A stretch of DNA of 64,000 nucleotides from assembly GCA_037893245.1 (NCBI GenBank), contig JBAIAA010000653.1, forward strand, positions 1,488,001-1,552,000. The letters run 5' to 3'. The notes below the pieces were generated by a model. It was not told the DNA's origin. It did no database searches and saw only the letters and a list, made by a program, of their open reading frames with translations. Origin of the DNA: Crossaster papposus. Its lineage: Eukaryota > Echinodermata > Asteroidea > Velatida > Solasteridae. Positions 13,361-25,664 of the stretch are shown in pieces. Numbering within the stretch: position 1 is the stretch's first letter; each line of letters opens with the position of its first letter. The position numbers and the translations under genes were made by a program.

Positions 13361-16103
13361 TTGCGGGGATTGTGTGCACAAACCTATGGCGAATTTTGAA
13401 ACGCGTGTGTTAACGTTAAAATGTTCAGAAAATCGAAATAAAATACTAACAAAGCATGCCCCGGGTCAAATTGCTAATTTTGCCATTCCTGGAGGCCCCC
13501 CTCTATCTCCTAACACCCAGCCCCTTCCCGGGGCATGCTTTCCTTCATGCCCTTATTTGTGGGCGGGGATTGTGTGCACAAACCTATGGCGAATTTGAAA
13601 CGCGTGTGTTAACGTTAAAATTTTCAGAAAATCGAAATAAAATACTAACAAAGCATGCCCCGGGTCAAATTGCTAATTTTGCCATTCCTGGAGGCCCCCC
13701 TCTATCTCCTAACACCCAGCCCCTTCCCGGGGCATGCTTTCCTTCATGCCCTTATTTGTGGGCCTTCATGCCCTTATTTGTTTGCGGGGATTGTGTGCAC
13801 AAACCTATGGCGAATTTTGAAACGCGTGTGTTAACGTTAAAATGTTCAGAAAATCGAAATAAAATACTAACAAAGCATGCCCCGGGTCAAATTGCTAATT
13901 TTGCCATTCCTGGAGGCCCCCCTCTATCTCCTAACACCCAGCCCCTTCCCGGGGCATAATTTCCTTCATGCCCTTATTTGTGGGCGGGGATTGTGTGCAC
14001 AAACCTATGGCGAATTTGAAACGCGTGTGTTAACGTTAACATTTTCAGAAAATCGAAATAAAATACTAACAAAGCATGCCCCGGGTCAAATTGCTAATTG
14101 TGCCATTCCTGGAGGCCCCCCTCTATCTCCTAACCCCCAGCCCCTTTCCGGGGCATGCTTTCCTTCATGCCCTTATTTGTGGGCGGGGATTGTGTGCACA
14201 AACCTATGGCGAATTTGAAACGCGTGTGTTAACGTTAAAATTTTCAGAAAATCGAAATAAAATACTAACAAAGCATGCCCCGGGTCAAATTGCTAATTTT
14301 GCCATTCCTGGAGGCCCCCCTCTATCTCCTAACACCCAGCCCCTTCCCGGGGCATGCTTTCCTTCATGCCCTTATTTGTGGGCCTTCATGCCCTTATTTG
14401 TTTGCGGGGATTGTGTGCACAAACCTATGGCAAATTTGAAACGCGTGTGTTAACGTTAAAATGTTCAGAAAATCGAAATAAAATACTAACAAAGCATGCC
14501 CCGGGTCAAATTGCTAATTTTGCCATTCCTGGAGGCCCCCCTCTATCTCCTAACACCCAGCCCCTTCCCGGGACATGCTTTCCTTCATGCCCTTATTTGT
14601 GGGCGGGGATTGTGTGCACAAACCTATGGCGAATTTGAAACGCGTGTGTTAACGTTAAAATTTTCAGAAAATCGAAATAAAATACTAACAAAGCATGCCC
14701 CGGGTCAAATTGCTAATTTTGCCATTCCTGGACGCCCCCCTCTATCTCCTAACACCCAGCCCCTTCCCGGGGCATGCTTTCCTTCATGCCCTTATTTGTG
14801 GGCGGGGATTGTGTGCACAAACCTATGGCGAATTTGAAACGCGTGTGTTAACGTTAAAATTTTCAGAAAATCGAAATAAAATACTAACAAAGCATGCCCC
14901 GGGTCAAATTGCTAATTTTGCCATTCCTGGAGGCCCCCCTCTATCTCCTAACACCCAGCCCCTGCCCGGGGCATGCTTTCCTTCATGCCCTTATTTGTGG
15001 GCGGGGATTGTGTGCACAAACCTATGGCGAATTTGAAACGCGTGTGTTAACGTTAACATTTTCAGAAAATCGAAATAAAATACTAACAAAGCATGCCCGG
15101 GTCAAATTGCTAATTGTGCCATTCCTGGAGGCCCCCCTCTATCTCTTAACACCCAGCCCCTTCCCGGGGCATGCTTTCCTTCATGCCCTTATTTGTGGGC
15201 GGGGATTGTGTGCACAAACCTATGGCGCATTTGAAACGCGTGTGTTAACGTTAACATTTTCAGAAAATCGAAATAAAATACTAACAAAGCATGCCCCGGG
15301 TCAAATTGCTAATTTTGCCATTCCTGGAGGCCCCCCTCTATCTCCTAACACCCAGCCCCTTCCCGGGGCATGCTTTCCTTCATGCCCTTATTTGTGGGCG
15401 GGGATTGTGTGCACAAACCTATGGCGAATTTGAAACGCGTGTGTTAACGTTACAATTTTCAGAAAATCGAAATAAAATACTAACAAAGCATGCCCCGGGT
15501 CAAATTGCTAATTTTGCCATTCCTGGAGGCCCCCCTCTATCTCCTAACACCCAGCCCCTTTCCGGGGCATGCTTTCCTTCATGCCCTTATTTGTGGGCGG
15601 GGATTGTGTGCACAAACCTATGGCGAATTTGAAACGCGTGTGTTAACGTTAACATTTTCAGAAAATCGAAATAAAATACTAACAAAGCATGCCCCTGGTC
15701 AAATTGCTAATTTTGCCATTCCTGGAGGCCCCCCTCTATCTCCTAACACCCAGCCCCTTCCCGGGGCATGCTTTCCTTCATGCCCTTATTTGTGGGCGGG
15801 GATTGTGTGCACAAACCTATGGCGAATTTGAAACGCGTGTGTTAACGTTAACATTTTCAGAAAATCGAAATAAAATACTAACAAAGCATGCCCAGGGTCA
15901 AATTGCTAATTTTGCCATTCCTGGAGGCCCCTCTCTATCTCCTAACACCCAGCCGCTTCCCGCAGCATGCTTTCCTTCATGCCCTTATTTGTGGGCGGGG
16001 ATTGTGTGCACAAACCTATGGCGAATTTGAAACGCGTGTGTTAACGTTAAAATTTTCAGAAAATCGAAATAAAATACTAACAAAGCATGCCCCGGGTCAA
16101 ATT
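11788..16103 (+). repeat. ~4.3-kb segmental duplication, copy 2
   Basis: This is the partner of 2,860-7,175 at offset 8,928. The units at 13,234, 13,655, 13,877, 14,275, 14,894 and 15,093 reproduce those at 4,306, 4,727, 4,949, 5,347, 5,966 and 6,165, including their unusual lengths. The match stops in the unit at 16,087, which has TTGCTATTCC and CTTAATTGTG. Confidence 0.85.
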
Positions 16104-18730
16104 GCTAATTTTGCTATTCCTGGAGGCCCCCCTCTATCTCCTAACACCCAGCCCCTTCCCGGGGCATGCTTTTCTTCATGCCCTTAATTGTGGGCGGGGA
16201 TTGTGTGCACAAACCTATGGCGAATTTGAAACGCGTGTGTTAACGTTAACATTTTCAGAAAATCGAAATAAAATACTAACAAAGCATGTCCCGGGTCAAA
16301 TTGCTAATTTTGCCATTCCTGGAGGCCCCCCTCTATCTCCTAACACCCAGCCCCTTCCCGGGGCATGCTTTCCTTCAGGCCCTTATTTGTGGGCGGGGAT
16401 TGTGTGCACAAACCTATGGCGAATTTGAAACGCGTGTGTTAACGTTAAAATTTTCAGAAGGTCGAAATAAAATACTAACAAAGCATGCCCCGGGTCAAAT
16501 TGCTAATTTTGCCATTCCTGGAGGCCCCCCTCTATCTCCTAACACCCAGCCCCTTCCCGGGGCATGCTTTCCTTCATGCCCTTATTTGTGGGCGGGGATT
16601 GTGTGCACAAACCTATGGCGAATTTGAAACGCGTGTGTTAACGTTAACATTTTCAGAAAATCGAAATAAAATACTAACAAAGCATGCCCCTGGTCAAATT
16701 GCTAATTTTGCCATTCCTGGAGGCCCCCCTCTATCTCCTAACACCCAGCCCCTTCCCGGGGCATGCTTTCCTTCATGCCCTTATTTGTGGGCGGGGATTG
16801 TGTGCACAAACCTATGGCGAATTTGAAACGCGTGTGTTAACGTTAACATTTTCAGAAAATCGAAATAAAATACTAACAAAGCATGCCCAGGGTCAAATTG
16901 CTAATTTTGCCATTCCTGGAGGCCCCCCTCTATCTCCTAACACCCAGCCGCTTCCCGCAGCATGCTTTCCTTCATGCCCTTATTTGTGGGCGGGGATTGT
17001 GTGCACAAACCTATGGCGAATTTGAAACGCGTGTGTTAACGTTAACATTTTCAGAAAATCGAAATAAAATACTAACAAAGCATGTCCCTGGTCAAATTGC
17101 TAATTTTGCCATTTCTGGAGGCCCCCCTCTATCTCCTAACACCCAGCCCCTTCCCGGGGCATGCTTTCCTTCATGCCCTTATTTGTGGGCGGGGATTGTG
17201 TGCACAAACCTATGGCGAATTTGAAACGCGTGTGTTAACGTTAAAATGTTCAGAAAATCGAAATAAAATACTAACAAAGCATGCCCAGGGTCAAATTGCT
17301 AATTTTGCCATTCCTGGAGGCCCCCCTCTATCTCCTAACACCCAGCCCCTTCCCGGGGCATGCTTTCCTTCATGCCCTTATTTGTGGGCGGGATTGTGTG
17401 CACAAACCTATGGCGAATTTGAAACGCGTGTGTTAACGTTAACATTTTCAGAAAATCGAAATAAAATACTAACAAAGCATGCCCCGGGTCAAATTGCTAA
17501 TGTTGCCATTCCTGGAGGCCCCCCTCTATCTCCTAACACCCAGCCCCTTCCCGGGGCATGCTTTCCTTCATGCCCTTATTTGTGGGCGGGATTGTGTGCA
17601 CAAACCTATGGCGAATTTGAAACGCGTGTGTTAACGTTAACATTTTCAGAAAATCGAAATAAAATACTAACAAAGCATGCCCCGGGTCAAATTGCTAATT
17701 GTGCCATTCCTGGAGGCCCCCCTCTATCTCCTAACACCCAGCCCCTTCCCGGGGCATGCTTTCCTTCATGCCCTTATTTGTGGGCGGGGATTGTGTGCAC
17801 AAACCTATGGCGCATTTGAAACGCGTGTGTTAACGTTAACATTTTCAGAAAATCGAAATAAAATACTAACAAAGCATGCCCCGGGTCAAATTGCTAATTT
17901 TGCCATTCCTGGAGGCCCCCCTCTATCTCCTAACACCCAGCCCCTTCCCAGGGCATGCTTTCCTTCATGCCCTTATTTGTGGGCCTTCATGCCCTTATTT
18001 GTGGGCGGGGATTGTGTGCACAAACCTATGGCGAATTTGAAACGCGTGTGTTAACGTTAACATTTTCAGAAAATCGAAATAAAATACTAACAAAGCATGC
18101 CCCGGGTCAAATTGCTAATTTTGCCATTCCTGGAGGCCCCCCTCTATCTCCTAACACCCAGCCCCTTCCCGGGGCATGCTTTCCTTCATGCCCTTATTTG
18201 TGGACGGGGATTGTGTGCACAAACCTATGGCGAATTTGAAACGCGTGTGTTAACGTTAACATTTTCAGAAAATCGAAATAAAATACTAACAAAGCATGCC
18301 CCGGGTCAAATTGCTAATTGTGCCATTCCTGGAGGCCCCCCTCTATCTCCTAACACCCAGCCCCTTCACGGGGCATGCTTTCCTTCATGCCCTTATTTGT
18401 GGGCGGGGATTGTGTGCACAAACCTATGGCGAATTTGAAACGCGTGTGTTAACGTTAAAATTTTCAGAAAATCGAAATAAAATACTAACAAAGCATGCCC
18501 CGGGTCAAATTGCTAATTGTGCCATTCCTGGAGGCCCCCCTCTATCTCCTAACACCCAGCCCCTTCCCGGGGCATGCTTTCCTTCATGCCCTTATTTGTG
18601 GGCGGGGATTGTGTGCACAAACCTATGGCGAATTTGAAACGCGTGTGTTAACGTTAACATTTTCAGAAAATTGAAATAAAATACTAACAAAGCATGCCCC
18701 GGGTCAAATTGCTAATTTTGCCATTCCTGG
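15925..18730 (+). repeat. 2,806-bp 14-mer higher-order unit, copy 1
   Basis: The fourteen monomers include TTGCTATTCC/CTTAATTG (16,087), CATGTCCCGG with TTCAGGCC and GAAGGTCG (16,286), CCCCTGG (16,684), CGCTTCCCGCAGC (16,883), GTCCCTGG/CCATTTCTGG (17,082), two consecutive 198-bp units (17,281 and 17,479) and a 22-bp-insertion unit (17,876). The length is 14 x 199 + 22 - 2. Confidence 0.88.
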
Positions 18731-21560
18731 AGGCCCCCCTCTATCTCCTAACACCCAGCCGCTTCCCGCAGCATGCTTTCCTTCATGCCCTTATTTGTGG
18801 GCGGGGATTGTGTGCACAAACCTATGGCGAATTTGAAACGCGTGTGTTAACGTTAAAATTTTCAGAAAATCGAAATAAAATACTAACAAAGCATGCCCCG
18901 GGTCAAATTGCTAATTTTGCTATTCCTGGAGGCCCCCCTCTATCTCCTAACACCCAGCCCCTTCCCGGGGCATGCTTTTCTTCATGCCCTTAATTGTGGG
19001 CGGGGATTGTGTGCACAAACCTATGGCGAATTTGAAACGCGTGTGTTAACGTTAACATTTTCAGAAAATCGAAATAAAATACTAACAAAGCATGTCCCGG
19101 GTCAAATTGCTAATTTTGCCATTCCTGGAGGCCCCCCTCTATCTCCTAACACCCAGCCCCTTCCCGGGGCATGCTTTCCTTCAGGCCCTTATTTGTGGGC
19201 GGGGATTGTGTGCACAAACCTATGGCGAATTTGAAACGCGTGTGTTAACGTTAAAATTTTCAGAAGGTCGAAATAAAATACTAACAAAGCATGCCCCGGG
19301 TCAAATTGCTAATTTTGCCATTCCTGGAGGCCCCCCTCTATCTCCTAACACCCAGCCCCTTCCCGGGGCATGCTTTCCTTCATGCCCTTATTTGTGGGCG
19401 GGGATTGTGTGCACAAACCTATGGCGAATTTGAAACGCGTGTGTTAACGTTAACATTTTCAGAAAATCGAAATAAAATACTAACAAAGCATGCCCCTGGT
19501 CAAATTGCTAATTTTGCCATTCCTGGAGGCCCCCCTCTATCTCCTAACACCCAGCCCCTTCCCGGGGCATGCTTTCCTTCATGCCCTTATTTGTGGGCGG
19601 GGATTGTGTGCACAAACCTATGGCGAATTTGAAACGCGTGTGTTAACGTTAACATTTTCAGAAAATCGAAATAAAATACTAACAAAGCATGCCCAGGGTC
19701 AAATTGCTAATTTTGCCATTCCTGGAGGCCCCCCTCTATCTCCTAACACCCAGCCGCTTCCCGCAGCATGCTTTCCTTCATGCCCTTATTTGTGGGCGGG
19801 GATTGTGTGCACAAACCTATGGCGAATTTGAAACGCGTGTGTTAACGTTAACATTTTCAGAAAATCGAAATAAAATACTAACAAAGCATGTCCCTGGTCA
19901 AATTGCTAATTTTGCCATTTCTGGAGGCCCCCCTATATCTCCTAACACCCAGCCCCTTCCCGGGGCATGCTTTCCTTCATGCCCTTATTTGTGGGCGGGG
20001 ATTGTGTGCACAAACCTATGGCGAATTTGAAACGCGTGTGTTAACGTTAAAATGTTCAGAAAATCGAAATAAAATACTAACAAAGCATGCCCAGGGTCAA
20101 ATTGCTAATTTTGCCATTCCTGGAGGCCCCCCTCTATCTCCTAACACCCAGCCCCTTCCCGGGGCATGCTTTCCTTCATGCCCTTATTTGTGGGCGGGAT
20201 TGTGTGCACAAACCTATGGCGAATTTGAAACGCGTGTGTTAACGTTAACATTTTCAGAAAATCGAAATAAAATACTAACAAAGCATGCCCCGGGTCAAAT
20301 TGCTAATGTTGCCATTCCTGGAGGCCCCCCTCTATCTCCTAACACCCAGCCCCTTCCCGGGGCATGCTTTCCTTCATGCCCTTATTTGTGGGCGGGATTG
20401 TGTGCACAAACCTATGGCGAATTTGAAACGCGTGTGTTAACGTTAACATTTTCAGAAAATCGAAATAAAATACTAACAAAGCATGCCCCGGGTCAAATTG
20501 CTAATTGTGCCATTCCTGGAGGCCCCCCTCTATCTCCTAACACCCAGCCCCTTCCCGGGGCATGCTTTCCTTCATGCCCTTATTTGTGGGCGGGGATTGT
20601 GTGCACAAACCTATGGCGCATTTGAAACGCGTGTGTTAACGTTAACATTTTCAGAAAATCGAAATAAAATACTAACAAAGCATGCCCCGGGTCAAATTGC
20701 TAATTTTGCCATTCCTGGAGGCCCCCCTCTATCTCCTAACACCCAGCCCCTTCCCAGGGCATGCTTTCCTTCATGCCCTTATTTGTGGGCCTTCATGCCC
20801 TTATTTGTGGGCGGGGATTGTGTGCACAAACCTATGGCGAATTTGAAACGCGTGTGTTAACGTTAACATTTTCAGAAAATCGAAATAAAATACTAACAAA
20901 GCATGCCCCGGGTCAAATTGCTAATTTTGCCATTCCTGGAGGCCCCCCTCTATCTCCTAACACCCAGCCCCTTCCCGGGGCATGCTTTCCTTCATGCCCT
21001 TATTTGTGGACGGGGATTGTGTGCACAAACCTATGGCGAATTTGAAACGCGTGTGTTAACGTTAACATTTTCAGAAAATCGAAATAAAATACTAACAAAG
21101 CATGCCCCGGGTCAAATTGCTAATTGTGCCATTCCTGGAGGCCCCCCTCTATCTCCTAACACCCAGCCCCTTCACGGGGCATGCTTTCCTTCATGCCCTT
21201 ATTTGTGGGCGGGGATTGTGTGCACAAACCTATGGCGAATTTGAAACGCGTGTGTTAACGTTAAAATTTTCAGAAAATCGAAATAAAATACTAACAAAGC
21301 ATGCCCCGGGTCAAATTGCTAATTGTGCCATTCCTGGAGGCCCCCCTCTATCTCCTAACACCCAGCCCCTTCCCGGGGCATGCTTTCCTTCATGCCCTTA
21401 TTTGTGGGCGGGGATTGTGTGCACAAACCTATGGCGAATTTGAAACGCGTGTGTTAACGTTAACATTTTCAGAAAATTGAAATAAAATACTAACAAAGCA
21501 TGCCCCGGGTCAAATTGCTAATTTTGCCATTCCTGGAGGCCCCCCTCTATCTCCTAACAC
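18731..21560 (+). repeat. 2,806-bp 14-mer higher-order unit, copy 2
   Basis: This repeats copy 1 in the same order (18,893 corresponds to 16,087 and 21,301 to 18,495). The one substitution I noted is CCCTATATC for CCCTCTATC near 19,935. The match ends in the unit at 21,500, where CTTTCTGGGG replaces the CGCTTCCCGCAGC expected from copy 1. Confidence 0.88.
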
Positions 21561-23090
21561 CCAGCCCCTTTCTGGGGCATGCTTTCCTTCATGCCCTTAT
21601 TTGTGGGCGGGGATTGTGTGCACAAACCTATGGCGAATTTGAAACGCGTGTGTTAACGTTACAATTTTCAGAAAATCGAAATAAAATACAAACAAAGCAT
21701 GCCCCGGCTCAAATTGCTAATTTTGCCATTCCTGGAGGCCCCCCTCTATCTCCTAACACCCAGCCCCTTCCCGGGGCATGCTTTCCTTCATGCCCTTATT
21801 TGTGGGCGGGGATTGTGTGCACAAACCTATGGCGAATTTGAAACGCGTGTGTTAACGTTAACATTTTCAGAAAATCGAAATAAAATACTAACAAAGCATG
21901 CCCCGGGTCAAATTGCTAATTTTGCCATTCCTGGAGGCCCCCCTCTATCTCCTAACACCCAGCCCCTTCCCGGGGCATGCTTTCCTTCATGCCCTTATTT
22001 GTGGGCGGGGATTGTGTGCACAAACCTATGGCGAATTTGAAACGCGTGTGTTAACGTTACAATTTTCAGAAAATCGAAATAAAATACTAACAAAGCATGC
22101 CCCGGGTCAAATTGCTAATTTTGCCATTCCTGGAGGCCTCCCTCTATCTCCTAACACCCAGCCCCTTCCCGGGGCATGCTTTCCTTCATGCCCTTATTTG
22201 TGGGCGGGGATTGTGTGCACAAACCTATGGCGAATTTGAAACGCGTGTGTTAACGTTAACATTTTCAGAAAATCGAAATAAAATACTAACAAAGCATGCC
22301 CCGGGTCAAATTGCTAATTTTGCCATTCCTGGAGGCCCCCCTCTATCTCCTAACACCCAGCCCCTTCCCGGGGCATGCTTTCCTTCATGCCCTTATTTGT
22401 GGGCGGGGATTGTGTGCACAAACCTATGGCGAATTTGAAACGCGTGTGTTAACGTTACAATTTTCAGAAAATCGAAATAAAATACTAACAAAGCATGCCC
22501 CGGGTCAAATTGCTAATTGTGCCATTCCTAGAGGCCCCCCTCTATCTCCTAACACCCAGCCCCTTCCCGGGGCATGCTTTCCTTCATGCCCTTATTTGTG
22601 GGCGGGGATTGTGTGCACAAACCTATGGCGCATTTGAAACGCGTGTGTTAACGTTAACATTTTCAGAAAATCGAAATAAAATACTAACAAAGCATGCCCC
22701 GGGTCAAATTGCTAATTTTGCCATTCCTGGAGGCCCCCTCTATCTCCTAACACCCAGCCCCTTCCCGGGGCATGCTTTCCTTCATGCCCTTATTTGTGGG
22801 CGGGGATTGTGGGCACAAACCTATGGCGAATTTGAAACGCGTGTGTTAACGTTACAATTTTCAGAAAATCGAAATAAAATACTAACAAAGCATGCCCCGG
22901 GTCAAATTGCTAATTTTGCCATTCCTGGAGGCCCCCCTCTATCTCCTAACACCCAGCCCCTTCCCGGGGCATGCTTTCCTTCATGCCCTTATTTGTGGGC
23001 GGGGATTGTGTGCACAAACCTATGGCGAATTTGAAACGCGTGTGTTAACGTTAACATTTTCAGAAAATCGAAATAAAATACTAACAAAGC
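21500..23090 (+). repeat. Eight monomers, partly copied at +2,806 bp
   Basis: Units at 22,097, 22,296, 22,495, 22,694 and 22,892 correspond to 24,903, 25,102, 25,301, 25,500 and 25,698. This includes the 198-bp unit with the rare GTGGGCACAAAC (22,694 and 25,500). The offset is again 2,806 bp, but with more differences than the 16-21 kb pair, so the event looks older. Private states here include ATACAAACAAAG and CCCCGGCTC near 21,690-21,710. Confidence 0.7.
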
Positions 23091-24504
23091 ATGCCCCTGG
23101 TCAAATTGCTAATTTTGCCATTCCTGGAGGCCCCCCTCTATCTCCTAACACCCAGCCCCTTCCCGGGGCATGCTTTCCTTCATGCCCTTATTTGTGGGCG
23201 GGGATTGTGTGCACAAACCTATGGCGAATTTGAAACGCGTGTGTTAACGTTAACATTTTCAGAAAATCGGAATAAAATACTAACAAAGCATGCCCAGGGT
23301 CAAATTGCTAAATTTGCCATTCCTGGAGGCCCCCCTCTATCTCCTAACACCCAGCCGCTTCCCGCAGCATGCTTTCCTTCATGCCCTTATTTGTGGGCGG
23401 GGATTGTGTGCACAAACCTATGGCGAATTTGAAACGCGTGTGTTAACGTTAACATTTTCAGAAAATCGAAATAAAATACTAACAAAGCATGTCCCTGGTC
23501 AAATTGCTAATTTTGCCATTTCTCGAGGCCCCCCTCTATCTCCTAACACCCAGCCCCTTCCCGGGGCATGCTTTCCTTCATGCCTTTATTTGTGGGCGGG
23601 GATTGTGTGCACAAACCTATGGCGAATTTGAAACGCGTGTGTTAACGTTAAAATGTTCAGAAAATCGAAATAAAATACTAACAAAGCATGCCCAGGGTCA
23701 AATTGCTAATTTTGCCATTCCTGGAGGCCCCCCTCTATCTCCTAACACCCAGCCCCTTCCCGGAGCATGCTTTCCTTCATGCCCTTATTTGTGGGCGGGG
23801 ATTGTGTGCACAAACCTATGGCGAATTTGAAACGCGTGTGTTAACGTTAACATTTTCAGAAAATCGAAATAAAATACTAACAAAGCATGCCCCGGGTCAA
23901 ATTGCTAATGTTGCTATTCCTGGAGGCCCCCCTCTATCTCCTAACACCCAGCCCCTTCCTGGGGCATGCTTTCCTTCATGCCCTTATTTGTGGGCGGGAT
24001 TGTGTGCACAAACCTATGGCGAATTTGAAACGCGTGTGTTAACGTTAACATTTTCAGAAAATCGAAATAAAATACTAACAAAGCATGCCCCGGGTCAAAT
24101 TGCTAATTGTGCCATTCCTGGAGGCCCCCCTCTATCTCCTAACACCCAGCCCCTTCCCGGGGCATGCTTTCCTTCATGCCCTTATTTGTGGGCGGGGATT
24201 GTGTGCACAAACCTATGGCGCATTTGAAACGCGTGTGTTAACGTTAACATTTTCAGAAAATCGAAATGAAATACTAACAAAGCATGCCCCGGGTCAAATT
24301 GCTAATTTTGCCATTCCTGGAGGCCCCCCTCTATCTCCTAACACCCAGCCCCTTCCTGGGGCATGCTTTCCTTCATGCCCTTTTTTGTGGGCCTTCATGC
24401 CCTTATTTGTGGGCGGGGATTGTGTGCACAAACCTATGGCGAATTTGAAACGCGTGTGTTAACGTTAACATTTTCAGAAAATCGAAATAAAATACTAACA
24501 AAGC
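23091..24504 (+). repeat. Diverged copy of 19,490-20,902
   Basis: The offset is 3,601-3,602 bp. Both stretches run CCCCTGG, CCCAGGG with CCCGCAGC, GTCCCTGG/CCATTTCT, CCCAGGG, an ATGTTGCC 198-bp unit, ATTGTGCC with GGCGCAT, then a 22-bp-insertion unit. The copy here has extra changes (CTAAATTTG, TTTCTCGAGG, GCCTTTATT, CGGAGCATG, GAAATGAAA and CCTTTTTTG). Confidence 0.75.
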
Positions 24505-25664
24505 ATGCCCCGGGTCAAATTGCTAATTGTGCCATTCCTGGAGGCCCCCCTCTATCTCCTAACACCCAGCCCCTTCCCGGGGCATGCTTTCCTTCATGCC
24601 CTTATTTGTGGGCGGGGATTGTGTGCACAAACCTATGGCGAATTTGAAACGCGTGTGTTAACGTTAACATTTTCAGAAAATCGAAATAAAATACTAACAA
24701 AGCATGCCCCGGGTCAAATTGCTAATTTTGCCATTCCTGGAGGCCCCCCTCTATCTCCTAACACCCAGCCCCTTCCTGGGGCATGCTTTCCTTCATGCCC
24801 TTATTTGTGGGCGGGGATTGTGTGCACAAACCTATGGCGAATTTGAAACGCGTGTGTTAACGTTACAATTTTCAGAAAATCAAAATAAAATACTAACAAA
24901 GCATGCCCCGGGTCAAATTGCTAATTTTGCCATTCCTGGAGGCCCCCCTCTATCTCCTAACACCCAGCCCCTTCCCGGGGCATGCTTTCCTTCATGCCCT
25001 TATTTGTGGGCGGGGATTGTGTGCACAAACCTATGGCGAATTTGAAACGCGTGTGTTAACGTTAACATTTTCAGAAAATCGAAATAAAATACTAACAAAG
25101 CATGCCCCGGGTCAAATTGCTAATTTTGCCATTCCTGGAGGCCCCCCTCTATCTCCTAACACCCAGCCCCTTCCCGGGGCATGCTTTCCTTCATGCCCTT
25201 ATTTGTGGGCGGGGATTGTGTGCACAAACCTATGGCGAATTTGAAACGCGTGTGTTAACGTTACAATTTTCAGAAAATCGAAATAAAATACTAACAAAGC
25301 ATGCCCCGGGTCAAATTGCTAATTGTGCCATTCCTGGAGGCCCCCCTCTATCTCCTAACACCCAGCCCCTTCCCGGGGCATGCTTTCCTTCATGCCCTTA
25401 TTTGTGGGCGGGGATTGTGTGCACAAACCTATGGCGCATTTGAAACGCGTGTGTTAACGTTAACATTTTCAGAAAATCGAAATAAAATACTAACAAAACA
25501 TGCCCCGGGTCAAATTGCTAATTTTGCCATTCCTGGAGGCCCCCTCTATCTCCTAACACCCAGCCCCTTCCCGGGGCATGCTTTCCTTCATGCCCTTATT
25601 TGTGGGCGGGGATTGTGGGCACAAACCTATGGCGAATTTGAAACGCGTGTGTTAACGTTAACAT

